Shown here in pieces: positions 32,936-42,164 of a stretch of 64,000 nucleotides of DNA (its first letter is position 1; each line of letters starts with the position of its first letter). Where the stretch lies: assembly GCA_035304345.1 (NCBI GenBank), contig DATGQE010000070.1:62001-126000 (forward strand), written 5' to 3'. Source of the stretch: IDS-8 sp035304345. GTDB taxonomy: Bacteria; Pseudomonadota; Gammaproteobacteria; Steroidobacterales; Woeseiaceae. The notes beneath the pieces were generated by a model. It did no database searches and was not told the origin of the DNA. It saw only the letters and a list, made by a program, of their open reading frames with translations. The translations under genes were made by a program, and so were the position numbers.

Positions 32936-32957
32936 GAAACGCAAGGTTTCGTGAAAC
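32936..32957. promoter_or_regulatory. Nested inverted repeats upstream of sucA
   Basis: GAAAC-GCAAG-GTTTC (32936-32950) overlaps GTTTC-GT-GAAAC (32946-32957), placing three alternating half-sites just before the sucA start at 32968. A -10-like TAAACT lies at 32899. An operator or an RNA switch controlling the 2-oxoglutarate dehydrogenase operon is possible. Confidence 0.4.
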
Positions 32958-32967
32958 GTTCTGCGCC

Positions 32968-35889
32968 ATGAGTTCCCTCGAGGAGCAATACCGGAGCTCG
33001 CCGCTCTTCGGTGCCAATGCGGCGGCCGTCGAGAGCCTGTACGAGCAATACGTCGAGAATCCCCGCTCGGTACCGGAGAGCTGGCGCCGCTACTTCGAGT
33101 CGCTCGGCAGCCCGAGGGACGAAGTGCTGCACACGCCGGTGCGCCGCGAGCTCGCCCAGGCACTGCGGCGGCGCGCGAACGGCCGCGCCGCGGCCGCTGT
33201 GCCGGCGGGCGCCACCGTGGCCACGGCTGTCGCCAGCGAAAAGCAGGCGGCCGTCTCGCGCCTGATCCAGGTGTACGGCCTGCGCGGCCACCAGATCGCC
33301 GACATCGATCCGCTCGGCCTCATGGAGCGGCCGACGCCCGGCGTCCTCAAGCTCGACTGGCTGGGGCTCGGCGAAGCGGACATGGAGACCGAGTTCTTCA
33401 CCGGCGGCCTGGCCGGCACCGGCCAGCGGCGGATGAAGCTCAAGGACATCATCGCGCTGCTCAGGAAGATCTATTGCGGGAAGATCGGTGCCGAGTTCGC
33501 GCACGTCTCGCGCTCCCGCGAGCGGCTCTGGCTGCGCGAGCGCTTCGAGCAGGGCCGGGTCTCCTGGAGCATGACCGCCGAGGAGCAGCGCTCGATCCTC
33601 GAGCAGCTCACGGCGGCCGAGGGGATCGAGCGCTACCTCCACACGCGCTTCGTCGGCCAGAAGCGCTTCTCGCTCGAAGGCGGCGAGAGCCTCATCCCGA
33701 TGCTCGACGACCTGATCCAGCGGGGCGGCGAGGCGGGCATCAAGGAGTTCGTGATCGGCATGGCGCACCGCGGCCGCATCAACGTGCTGGTCAACGTGCT
33801 CGGCAAGCCGCCGCAGGAGCTGTTCGAGGAGTTCGAGGGCAACATCGACCCGGACCAGGTCAAGGGCTCGGGCGACGTCAAGTACCACAAGGGGTTCTCG
33901 GCGGACATGAAGACGCCGGGCGGCAACGTGCACATCGCGCTCGCCTTCAACCCCTCGCACCTCGAGATCGTCAACCCGGTCGTCGAAGGCTCGGTGCGCG
34001 CCAGGCAGCAGCGGCGCGGCGACGTCGAGCGCGACCAGGTGCTGCCGGTCCTGATCCACGGTGACGCGGCGTTCGCCGCGCAGGGCGTGGTGGCCGAGAC
34101 GTTCCAGTTGTCGCAGACGAACGGTTTCCGCACCGGCGGCACGGTGCACATCGTCGTCAACAACCAGATCGGGTTCACCACCAGCCGCCCCTCGGATGCG
34201 CGTTCGACGCCTTACTGCACCGACATCGCCAAGATGATCGAGGCGCCGATCTTCCACGTGAACGGCGACGATCCCGAGGCGGCGGTCTTCGTCACGCGCC
34301 TCGCGCTCGAATACCGTATGAAGTTCAAGAAGGACGTGGTGATCGACTTCGTGTGCTATCGCCGCCACGGCCACAACGAGGCGGACGAGCCGAGCGCCAC
34401 CCAGCCGGTGATGTACGGCCGCATCCGCAACCACAAGACGACGCGCGAGCTGTACGCCGAAAAGCTCCTCGCGGCCGGCGTGCTCGAGCCCGGCGAGGCG
34501 GAGCGCATGCAGGAGGCGTACCGCGATCGCCTGGATCACGGCGAGCCGGTGCCGAAGAGCCTGCTCGGCAACATCGGGCACGAGTACACGGTGGACTGGA
34601 GCCGCTATTTCGACACCGAGTGGGACGCCGAGGTCGACACGACCGTGCCCGCCGGGAAGGTGGCGGAGCTCGCGGCGAAGATCACGACCGTGCCTCCGGG
34701 ACTCGTCCTGCACGGCCGCGTGCAGCGCATCATGCAGGAGCGCGCGCGCATGGCGAAGGGCGAGATCGACATGGACTGGGGTTTCGCGGAAGCGATGGCT
34801 TTCGCCACCCTCATCGACGACGGCTTCGACTGCCGCCTGACCGGCCAGGACACGAGCCGCGGCACGTTCTTCCACCGGCACGCGGTCCTGCACAACCAGC
34901 GCAATCGCGACGAGTACATTCCGCTGCAGACGATCTCGGACCGGCCGTCGAGCTTCCGCGTCATCGACTCCCTGCTGTCCGAGGAGGCGGTGCTGGGGTT
35001 CGAGTACGGGTACGCGACGACGGAGCCGCGCACGCTCGTGATCTGGGAAGCGCAGTACGGCGATTTCGCCAACGGCGCGCAGGTGGTGATCGACCAGTTC
35101 ATCAGCTCGGGCGAGGCGAAGTGGGGCCGGCTCTGCGGCCTCGTCATGTTCCTGCCGCACGGCTACGAAGGGCAGGGTCCCGAGCATTCCTCGGCACGCC
35201 TGGAGCGGTTCCTGCAGCTCTGCGCCGAGAACAACATGCAGGTGTGCGTGCCGTCCACACCGGCGCAGCTTTTCCACATGCTGCGTCGCCAGATGATCCG
35301 CGACTACCGCAAGCCGCTGATCGTCATGACGCCGAAGAGCCTCCTCAGGCACAAGCTCGCGGTGTCGCCGCTCGCCGAGCTCTCGGAAGGACGCTTTCAC
35401 ACCATCCTGCCGGAGGTTGACGCCATCGATCCGGAACGCACGCGCCGGGTCGTCTTCTGCAGCGGCAAGGTCTACTACGAGCTGCTCGAGGCGCGCCGGT
35501 CCGGCGGCATCGACGACGTGGCCATCGTCCGGATCGAGCAGCTCTACCCGTTCCCGATCGACGAGTACGCGGCCGCGCTCGCGGCCTGGCCGAACGCCGA
35601 AGAGATCGTGTGGTGCCAGGAAGAGCCGCAGAACCAGGGTGCGTGGTACCAGATCCGCCACCGGCTGCAGGAGCCCCTCACCGAGACGCAGTCGCTGTAC
35701 TACGCCGGGCGGCCGCACGCGGCGGCGCCGGCGGTCGGGCACCTCAAGATTCACCTGCGCGAGCAGCAGGCGCTGGTCGCGTCGGCCCTGGGACTGGAAG
35801 CCCGGGCCCGCAGGACGGCCGCGCCGGCGCGCCGCAAGAAGAACAAGTCGTCCAGGCGGAGTGCCGGTACGACGTCAGCGGAAGAGTAA
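32968..35889 (+). CDS. sucA: 2-oxoglutarate dehydrogenase E1 component
   Basis: 973 residues; typical E1 length. SucA decarboxylates 2-oxoglutarate with thiamine diphosphate in the TCA cycle and feeds the succinyl group to SucB. The SucA strings are complete: the N-terminal SSLEEQYRSSPLFGANAAAVESLYEQY (E2-binding), IGMAHRGRINVLVNVLGK, DVKYHKG, FNPSHLEIVNPVVEGSVRARQ, GQDTSRGTFFHRHAV and LPHGYEGQGPEHSSARLERFLQL. The tail is unusually basic (KKNKSSRRS). First gene of sucA-sucB-lpdA, 6 bases before sucB. Confidence 0.98.
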   Translation: MSSLEEQYRSSPLFGANAAAVESLYEQYVENPRSVPESWRRYFESLGSPRDEVLHTPVRRELAQALRRRANGRAAAAVPAGATVATAVASEKQAAVSRLIQVYGLRGHQIADIDPLGLMERPTPGVLKLDWLGLGEADMETEFFTGGLAGTGQRRMKLKDIIALLRKIYCGKIGAEFAHVSRSRERLWLRERFEQGRVSWSMTAEEQRSILEQLTAAEGIERYLHTRFVGQKRFSLEGGESLIPMLDDLIQRGGEAGIKEFVIGMAHRGRINVLVNVLGKPPQELFEEFEGNIDPDQVKGSGDVKYHKGFSADMKTPGGNVHIALAFNPSHLEIVNPVVEGSVRARQQRRGDVERDQVLPVLIHGDAAFAAQGVVAETFQLSQTNGFRTGGTVHIVVNNQIGFTTSRPSDARSTPYCTDIAKMIEAPIFHVNGDDPEAAVFVTRLALEYRMKFKKDVVIDFVCYRRHGHNEADEPSATQPVMYGRIRNHKTTRELYAEKLLAAGVLEPGEAERMQEAYRDRLDHGEPVPKSLLGNIGHEYTVDWSRYFDTEWDAEVDTTVPAGKVAELAAKITTVPPGLVLHGRVQRIMQERARMAKGEIDMDWGFAEAMAFATLIDDGFDCRLTGQDTSRGTFFHRHAVLHNQRNRDEYIPLQTISDRPSSFRVIDSLLSEEAVLGFEYGYATTEPRTLVIWEAQYGDFANGAQVVIDQFISSGEAKWGRLCGLVMFLPHGYEGQGPEHSSARLERFLQLCAENNMQVCVPSTPAQLFHMLRRQMIRDYRKPLIVMTPKSLLRHKLAVSPLAELSEGRFHTILPEVDAIDPERTRRVVFCSGKVYYELLEARRSGGIDDVAIVRIEQLYPFPIDEYAAALAAWPNAEEIVWCQEEPQNQGAWYQIRHRLQEPLTETQSLYYAGRPHAAAPAVGHLKIHLREQQALVASALGLEARARRTAAPARRKKNKSSRRSAGTTSAEE

Positions 35890-35895
35890 ACGAAC

Positions 35896-37149
35896 ATGGA
35901 GATCAAGGTTCCCGCACTGCCCGAGTCCGTCACCGATGCCACCCTGGTGGCATGGCACAAGAAGCCCGGCGATCGTGTCGAGCGTGACGAGAACCTGGTC
36001 GATCTCGAAACCGACAAGATCGTGCTCGAGGTGCCGTCGCCGGCGTCCGGCACGCTGAAGGAGATCAAGGTGCAGGACGGGGCCACGGTGCACGCGGGGG
36101 ACCTGATCGCGATCCTGGAGGAAGGCGAGGGCGAGCCGGCCGCGGAGCAACCGGCCGGGGATGCCGGCGCGGCCGCCGGCACGGCGGCCGAAGCGCAACC
36201 CGCGGCGGCGGAGCCGGCGGAAGCACCGGCACGGCGGGAAGGCCGCGGCGAGAGCGCGCACAAGCTGAGCCCGTCGGTGCGGCGCCTGCTGGAGGAGCAC
36301 GATCTCGATGCGTCCGCGGTGAGCGGCAGCGGGCGCGACGGGCGCATTACGAAGGCCGACGTCATCGATTACCTGAAAACCCACGACGAGACGACGGAGC
36401 GCGAGGCGACCCGGGAGGCTCCTGCCGAGGCGCCCGCGCCGGTCGCGGCGCGCCAGGACCGCCGGGTGCCGATGACGCGGCTGCGGGCCCGCATCGCGGA
36501 ACGCCTCGTCCAGGCGCAGCAAACCGCGGCGATGCTCACGACGTTCAACGAGATCGACCTCTCGAGGGTGATCGACTTGAGGACGCGGCACCGCGAAGCC
36601 TTCGAGAAGGAGCACGGGGTTCGCCTGGGCTTCATGTCGTTCTTTGCGAAGGCTTCCGTGGAGGCGCTGCGCAAGTTCCCCGAGGTGAACGCGTCGATCG
36701 AAGGCAAGGACATCGTCTACCACGACTACTTCGACATCGGCATCGCCGTGTCCTCCGAGCGCGGACTGATGGTGCCGGTACTGCGCGACGTCGACGCAAT
36801 GAGCTTCGCCGACATCGAGAAGGCGATCGAAACGCTGGGGCGCAAGGCGCGCGAGGGCACCATCAGCATGGAAGAGCTCACCGGCGGCACCTTCACGATC
36901 ACGAACGGCGGCGTGTTCGGCTCGCTCCTGTCGACGCCCATCCTCAATCCGCCGCAGAGCGCGATTCTGGGCATGCACGCGATTCAGCAGCGGCCGGTGG
37001 TCGTGGACGGGGAGATCGTCGTGCGGCCGATGATGTACGTCGCGCTGACCTACGATCACCGGATCATCGACGGTCGGGAAGCGGTGCAGTTTCTCGTCTC
37101 GATCAAGCAGTCGCTGGAAGATCCCGGGCGGCTGCTCCTGCAGTTCTAG
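35896..37149 (+). CDS. sucB: Dihydrolipoyllysine-residue succinyltransferase (E2)
   Basis: 417 residues. A single lipoyl domain (Lys41 in DLETDKIVLEVPS), an Ala/Glu/Pro-rich linker at about 77-115, a peripheral-subunit-binding domain (LSPSVRRLLEEHDLDASAVSG, 117-150), then the catalytic domain with TFNEIDLS and the histidine motif YDHRIIDGREAVQFL. It transfers succinyl from E1 to CoA. It is the second gene of the operon, 60 bases before lpdA. Confidence 0.98.
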   Translation: MEIKVPALPESVTDATLVAWHKKPGDRVERDENLVDLETDKIVLEVPSPASGTLKEIKVQDGATVHAGDLIAILEEGEGEPAAEQPAGDAGAAAGTAAEAQPAAAEPAEAPARREGRGESAHKLSPSVRRLLEEHDLDASAVSGSGRDGRITKADVIDYLKTHDETTEREATREAPAEAPAPVAARQDRRVPMTRLRARIAERLVQAQQTAAMLTTFNEIDLSRVIDLRTRHREAFEKEHGVRLGFMSFFAKASVEALRKFPEVNASIEGKDIVYHDYFDIGIAVSSERGLMVPVLRDVDAMSFADIEKAIETLGRKAREGTISMEELTGGTFTITNGGVFGSLLSTPILNPPQSAILGMHAIQQRPVVVDGEIVVRPMMYVALTYDHRIIDGREAVQFLVSIKQSLEDPGRLLLQF

Positions 37150-37209
37150 AACGGCGGGCTCCCGCACGGGCACCAGCCGCGTCCGTCCACCCGGCGCAAG
37201 AGTGAGCAT

Positions 37210-38634
37210 ATGGCCAAGAGCTACGACGTGATCGTGATCGGTGCGGGTCCCGGCGGCTACATCGCCGCGATCCGCGCGGCGCAGAACGGCATGCGAGTCG
37301 CGTGCATCGACGCATGGCGCAACCGCGACGGCAAGCACGCGTTCGGCGGCACCTGCCTCAATGCCGGCTGCATCCCGTCGAAGGCACTGCTCGAGTCCTC
37401 GGAGCTGGTGCACCGGGCTCGCCACGAGTTCTCGAAGCACGGCATCACGGTGTCGGGGCTCGAGGTCGACGTCGGCGCGATGCAGAAGCGCAAGGCCACG
37501 ATCGTCCGCCAGCTCACCGGCGGCATCGCGGGACTGTTCAAGGCGAACAAGGTCGAGGGACTGGTCGGGCGCGGCAGGCTGCTCGCCGACCGCAAGGTGG
37601 AGTTCACCCCCGAATCGGGCGAGCCCGAGGTCCTCGAGGCACGCTACGTGATCCTCGCGTCCGGCTCGTCGCCGATCGAGTTGCCGGTGGCGCCGTTCGA
37701 CGGCGAGGCCATCGTGGATTCCTGGGGCGCGCTGGAGTTCGACGAGGTGCCACGGCGCCTCGGCGTGATCGGCGCCGGCATCATCGGCCTCGAGCTCGGC
37801 AGCGTCTGGAGCCGGCTGGGCGCCGAGGTCGTGATCCTGGAAGCGCTGGACGAGCTCCTGCCCGCGGCGGATCGCGACATCGCGAAAGAGGCGGAGAAGC
37901 AGTTCCGCAGGCAGGGGCTCACCATCCATCTCGGCGCGAAAGTCACCGGCGCGCGCCGCACGGACAAAGGCGTGGTCGTCGAGTACTCGGGCCGCGACGG
38001 CGCACAGACGCTGGAAGTGGACCGGCTCGTAGTCGCCGTGGGACGGCGGCCGTACACCGACGGCCTGCTCGCCGAGGACTGCGGCATCCGGCTCGACGAG
38101 CGCGGGTTCATCCCGGTGGACGACGGCTGTCGCACGCGCGTCAAGGGCGTGTATGCCATCGGCGACTGCGTTCGCGGGCCGATGCTGGCGCACAAGGCTT
38201 CCGAAGAGGGCGTGATGGCCGCCGACCTGATCGCCGGCGAGGTGGCGGAGGTGAATTACGCCGTCGTGCCCTCGGTCATCTACACCGCGCCCGAGATCGC
38301 GTGGGTCGGGAAGACCGAGCGCGAGGTGCAGGAGAGCGGACGCGCCTACAAGACCGGCAGCTTCCCCTTCGTCGCCAACGGACGCGCGAAGGCGCTGGAG
38401 CAGACTGCCGGCATGGTGAAGGTGGTGTCCGCCGCGGACGACGACGAGATCCTCGGTGTGCACATCCTCGGCCCGATGGCCGGCGAGCTGATCGCCGAGG
38501 CCGTGCTCGCCATGGAGTTTTCCGCGAGCACGGAGGACCTGCAGCGCACGATCCACGCGCACCCGACGCTCGCCGAGGCGCTGCACGAGGCCTCGCTGGC
38601 CGCGGACAAGCGCGCGCTCAATTACCCGAACTGA
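37210..38634 (+). CDS. lpdA: Dihydrolipoyl dehydrogenase (E3)
   Basis: 474 residues. FAD site VIVIGAGPGGYIAAI at residues 6-20, redox disulfide in GGTCLNAGCIPSKALL (about 49-64), NAD site GVIGAGIIGLELGSVW, and the C-terminal His-Glu pair in HAHPTLAEALHEAS. It re-oxidises the lipoyl group of SucB and reduces NAD. Third gene of the operon; its end overlaps a convergent gene by 17 bases. Confidence 0.98.
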   Translation: MAKSYDVIVIGAGPGGYIAAIRAAQNGMRVACIDAWRNRDGKHAFGGTCLNAGCIPSKALLESSELVHRARHEFSKHGITVSGLEVDVGAMQKRKATIVRQLTGGIAGLFKANKVEGLVGRGRLLADRKVEFTPESGEPEVLEARYVILASGSSPIELPVAPFDGEAIVDSWGALEFDEVPRRLGVIGAGIIGLELGSVWSRLGAEVVILEALDELLPAADRDIAKEAEKQFRRQGLTIHLGAKVTGARRTDKGVVVEYSGRDGAQTLEVDRLVVAVGRRPYTDGLLAEDCGIRLDERGFIPVDDGCRTRVKGVYAIGDCVRGPMLAHKASEEGVMAADLIAGEVAEVNYAVVPSVIYTAPEIAWVGKTEREVQESGRAYKTGSFPFVANGRAKALEQTAGMVKVVSAADDDEILGVHILGPMAGELIAEAVLAMEFSASTEDLQRTIHAHPTLAEALHEASLAADKRALNYPN

Positions 38635-39106
38635 TCGGGGTGTTCTGGTCGAAGACGAGGCGCCACCTGCCGTCTTCCTGCGCGAACGTCACCGCGAGGT
38701 AGCTGACGCTCGTCCGCGGCTCGCCGTCGCCGGACGCGTCCTCGTACCGGTACTTCAGCAGCGCGTGGCTCAAAAGCGGCCGCTCGATGACGTGCAGCAC
38801 GTCGAACTCCATCCGCCAGCCGGGGGCGGCGAACCAGGCTTCGTGAAACTCGACGTACTCCGCGCGGCTGTCGGTGAGCGTGCCGTCCGGGAAGACGAGG
38901 ATGAGCTTCTCGCCCGTCGTGATGGTGTCGAGCAGCGCTTCGAGATCGCGCTCGCGGATCGCCCGCAGGTGGGTCTCCAGTGCCGCCGCGAACGAGTCCG
39001 CCGGCGGCTGCACCGGGCGCTCGCCGCCGCGAGCCGTGCCTCCGGCGGCGAGGAGCAGCGCCAGGATCGTCACGGCGGGCCGCCGCGTCCATCCCCCTCC
39101 AGTCAT
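38618..39106 (-). CDS. Exported NTF2-like protein
   Basis: 162 residues from ATG 39106, with an N-terminal signal sequence (cleavage near ARG-G). The mature part is a cone-shaped NTF2/SnoaL-like fold of the kind seen in DUF4440 proteins (AALETHLRAIRERDLEALLDTITTGEKLILVFPDG, FHEAWF, LAVTFAQEDGRWRLVFDQNTPI). These bind small ligands or act as isomerases; the function here is unknown. It is 29 bases downstream of relA on the same strand. Confidence 0.75.
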   Translation of the reverse strand: MTGGGWTRRPAVTILALLLAAGGTARGGERPVQPPADSFAAALETHLRAIRERDLEALLDTITTGEKLILVFPDGTLTDSRAEYVEFHEAWFAAPGWRMEFDVLHVIERPLLSHALLKYRYEDASGDGEPRTSVSYLAVTFAQEDGRWRLVFDQNTPISSGN

Positions 39107-39135
39107 GATGTTTCTCCGTTGTCGTTCGGTCGGCC

Positions 39136-41271
39136 TCAGGTCCGGCGCCGCACGGACGTGACGTTCGGGAGCTGCTCGATGCGGCTGATGACGCGCGACA
39201 GCGCCGCGAGGCCCGGGACCGCGATCTCGAGCTCGATCGTCGCCTGCAGCCGCTGCCGGTCGGTGCGGGTGCTCGAGGCCGTCACGCCCACCTTCTCGTC
39301 GACCAGCACGCCGAGGACGTCGCGCAGCAGCCCCTGCCGGTCGTATGCCTGCACGACGAGCTCCGCCGCGAACGTCGCGTCGGCCGCGGCACCCCATTCG
39401 ACCTCGATGACCCGCTCCGGGTGCCGCGACTGCAGGTTGGCGAAGTTGCCGCAATCCTTGCGGTGGATGCTGACACCGCGGCCCTTGGTGATGTAGCCCG
39501 CGATGTCCTCCGGCGCGACCGGCCGGCAGCAGCGGGCGAGGTTGCAGAGCAGGTCGTCGACGCCGCGGATCGCGAATCGCCGGGCCGGCGCGTCGGGGCG
39601 GGCGGCCGGGCGCGGCAGCGTCGTATCCGGCTGCGGCTCGTCGCCGCGGAGCTGCTGCAGGGCGCGGGCGAGGGCGGCCGGCGTGACGTCGCCGGCGCCG
39701 AGCGCCACGTACAGCGCATCGACGTCCGGCTGCCGCAGGCGCTCCGCGATCGTCTCGATGGCGACGTCCTTGAGGTTCAGCCGCACGAGCTCGCGGTCGA
39801 GGATCTCGCGGCCCTGGCGCCGGTTCTGGTCGCGGTCCTGCTGCCTGAACCAGCTCCGGACCTTGGCGCGGCTGCGCGGCGAGACGAGGTAGCCCGACAG
39901 CGGGCTCAGCCAGTCGCGGCTCGGCTGCGGCTCCTTGCCGGTGATGATCTCGATGCGATCGCCGTTCTTCACGGTGTAGGTGAGCGGCACGATGCGCCCG
40001 TTCACCCGCGCGCCGCGGCAGCGATGGCCGATCTCGGTGTGCACGTGGTAGGCGAAATCGAGCGGCGTGGCGCCTGCCGGCATCTCCACGACGTCACCTT
40101 TCGGGCTGAACGCGTAGACCCGGTCCTCGAACACGTCGCCGCGCAGTTGCTCGAGCAGGTCGCCGTCTTCCCCGGTCGGCTCGAAGATCTGCCTCAGCAT
40201 GCGGATTTTCTGGTCGAACGCGGCGCTCGGCGCCGTGCCTTCCTTGTAACGCCAGTGCGCGGCCACGCCGAGCTCCGCCTGGCGGTGCATCTCGTGCGTG
40301 CGGATCTGCACCTCCATCACGCGTCCGCCGGGGCCGATCACCGCCGTGTGCAGCGAGCGATAGTCGTTCTGCTTCGGGTTGGCGATGTAGTCGTCGAACT
40401 CGCCGGGCAGCCAGGACCAGCGGTTGTGCACCACGCCGAGCGCGGCGTAGCAGTCGCGCACGCTCGGGACGAGCACGCGCAGCGCGGTGACGTCGAAGAT
40501 CTGCTCGAGCCCGCGGTTCTTGCGCTGCATCTTGCGCCAGATGCTGTAGATGTGCTTCGGCCGGCCCGTGACCTCCGCGGGGATGTCGTTCTTCGCGAGC
40601 TCCGCGGCGACGATCCGGCGCAGCGATTCGATGACCGCCTCGCGCTCGGCGCGCTTCTCGTTCAGCGCGCGTGCGATGCGGGCGTACTGCTCGGGCTCCA
40701 GGAAGCGGAACGCGAGGTCCTCGAGCTCCCACTTGAGCTGCCAGATGCCGAGGCGGTTGGCGAGCGCGGCAAAGATCTCGCGGGTCTCGATCGCGAGCGC
40801 GCGCTGCTCCTCCGGCGCGGCGGCGCGCGCATGGCGCATGCGGTGGAGCTGCTCGGCGATGCGGATCACCACGATGCGCGGATCGGAGACGAGGGCAAGC
40901 AGCATCTTGCGCAATGCCTCGGACTGGCTCACCGCGAGCGCCTCTCCCGGCTGCCAGTCGGGCGGCAGGCGGAAGCGGCCGAGCTGCAGGAGCTCGGTGA
41001 CCGGCGCCGCGAGCTCCCCGAGGCCGGCGCGCTCGAGCGCCTCCGGCCCGGTGCCGCCCTCGCGCGCGACCGGGTAGGCGAGCGCGGCCGCGACCAGCGG
41101 GGCACCGAGCCCTAAAGGCGCCACGATGTCGGCGATCGCGGCGCCTTCCTCGACGGCGGCGCCGAGGCCCGGGTCGTGCTCCGCGAGCCCCTGCACGAAG
41201 TGTCGCGTTCTGCCGACGATGTCGGCCGTTTCGCCGCGCGTTTGCCGATTTTCGGGTTGCGTCGTGACCAT
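39136..41271 (-). CDS. relA: GTP pyrophosphokinase RelA (synthetase-only)
   Basis: 711 residues. The N-terminal HD hydrolase region has lost the HD motif (LVAAALAYPVAREGG at about 59-73 where active enzymes have HDVVED), so it should not degrade ppGpp. The synthetase region has RPKHIYSIWRKMQRK, VTALRVLV and the EFDDYIANPKQNDYRSLHT block with the ExDD signature of RelA. TGS (YAFSPKGDVVEMPAGATPLDFAYHVH), zinc-finger (LARCCRPV...HRKDC) and ACT domains follow. It makes ppGpp on stalled ribosomes. Divergent from yebC. Confidence 0.97.
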   Translation of the reverse strand: MVTTQPENRQTRGETADIVGRTRHFVQGLAEHDPGLGAAVEEGAAIADIVAPLGLGAPLVAAALAYPVAREGGTGPEALERAGLGELAAPVTELLQLGRFRLPPDWQPGEALAVSQSEALRKMLLALVSDPRIVVIRIAEQLHRMRHARAAAPEEQRALAIETREIFAALANRLGIWQLKWELEDLAFRFLEPEQYARIARALNEKRAEREAVIESLRRIVAAELAKNDIPAEVTGRPKHIYSIWRKMQRKNRGLEQIFDVTALRVLVPSVRDCYAALGVVHNRWSWLPGEFDDYIANPKQNDYRSLHTAVIGPGGRVMEVQIRTHEMHRQAELGVAAHWRYKEGTAPSAAFDQKIRMLRQIFEPTGEDGDLLEQLRGDVFEDRVYAFSPKGDVVEMPAGATPLDFAYHVHTEIGHRCRGARVNGRIVPLTYTVKNGDRIEIITGKEPQPSRDWLSPLSGYLVSPRSRAKVRSWFRQQDRDQNRRQGREILDRELVRLNLKDVAIETIAERLRQPDVDALYVALGAGDVTPAALARALQQLRGDEPQPDTTLPRPAARPDAPARRFAIRGVDDLLCNLARCCRPVAPEDIAGYITKGRGVSIHRKDCGNFANLQSRHPERVIEVEWGAAADATFAAELVVQAYDRQGLLRDVLGVLVDEKVGVTASSTRTDRQRLQATIELEIAVPGLAALSRVISRIEQLPNVTSVRRRT

Positions 41272-41304
41272 TTACCGGTCCGTTCGCCGATAGTGTGAAA
41301 AACC

Positions 41305-41317
41305 GATAACCGTTATC
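41305..41317. promoter_or_regulatory. Palindrome between relA and yebC
   Basis: GATAAC-C-GTTATC is a perfect 6+1+6 palindrome, overlapping a -10-like TATCAT (41314-41319) for yebC, in a divergent region of about 114 bases. It could be an operator or simply a bidirectional -10 element. Confidence 0.45.
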
Positions 41318-41385
41318 ATACGCCGGGCCAGGCCGGACCCGCCGCCTGGGCGCCATCCGAGGGACGACCACGACGACAGACCACC

Positions 41386-42129
41386 ATGGCCGGACACAGC
41401 AAGTGGGCAAACATCCAGCACCGCAAGGGTGCCCAGGACAAGAAACGCGGCAAGCTGTTCACCAAGCTCATCCGCGAGATCACGGTGGCCGCGCGCATGG
41501 GCGGGGGCGACGTCAGCGCCAACCCGCGGCTGCGCCTTGCCGTCGAGAAGGCCAAGGCGCAAAGCATGCCCAAGGACAACATCGACCGTGCCATCCGGCG
41601 CGGTACAGGTGAGGGCGACAGCGCGGATTACCAGGAAATCCGCTACGAGGGCTACGGCCCGGGCGGCGCGGCCGTGATCGTCGACTGCATGACGGACAAC
41701 CGCAACCGCACGGCCGCCGACGTACGCCACGCGTTCTCGAAGTTCGGCGGGAACCTGGGCGCCGACGGCTCGGTGAGCTACCTCTTCAACCACGTCGGGC
41801 TCCTCGTGTACCCGCCCGGCAGCGACGAGGACGCCATCATGGCGGCGGCCATCGAAGCCGGCGCCGAGGACGTGGTCGTGGACGAGGACGGGTCCATCGA
41901 GGTGCTGACCGATCCCGCCGAGTACGAGGCCGTGCGGGACAGGATGATCGGGGCCGGCTTCGAGCCCGGGCACGCCGAGCTCACGATGCGGGCGACGACG
42001 ACCGCCGAGCTCGAGGGGGACGAGGCGGCCAGGATGCTGAAGCTGCTCGACGCGCTCGAGGACCTGGACGACGTGCAGAACGTGTACAGCAATGCCGAGA
42101 TCCGCGAAGAAGCGCTGGCCGAGGCGTGA
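41386..42129 (+). CDS. yebC: YebC/PmpR-family regulator
   Basis: 247 residues. The opening MAGHSKWANIQHRKGAQDKKRGKLF is unmistakable for YebC. The family acts as a DNA-binding regulator and, in recent work, as a factor helping ribosomes with proline-rich stretches. It directly precedes ruvC, as in many Proteobacteria. The start is ATG 41386. Confidence 0.97.
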   Translation: MAGHSKWANIQHRKGAQDKKRGKLFTKLIREITVAARMGGGDVSANPRLRLAVEKAKAQSMPKDNIDRAIRRGTGEGDSADYQEIRYEGYGPGGAAVIVDCMTDNRNRTAADVRHAFSKFGGNLGADGSVSYLFNHVGLLVYPPGSDEDAIMAAAIEAGAEDVVVDEDGSIEVLTDPAEYEAVRDRMIGAGFEPGHAELTMRATTTAELEGDEAARMLKLLDALEDLDDVQNVYSNAEIREEALAEA

Positions 42130-42164
42130 TCCGGCCGGCGGGCGCGACGGCGGGGCCGGGCTGC

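Noticed and set aside
32875..35754. 959-codon open frame antisense to sucA
   Set aside because: sucA has complete motifs on the plus strand; the antisense reading is low-complexity and lacks a ribosome site.
35875..38586. 903-codon open frame antisense to sucB and lpdA
   Set aside because: The sense genes are certain and the antisense reading has no family signature.
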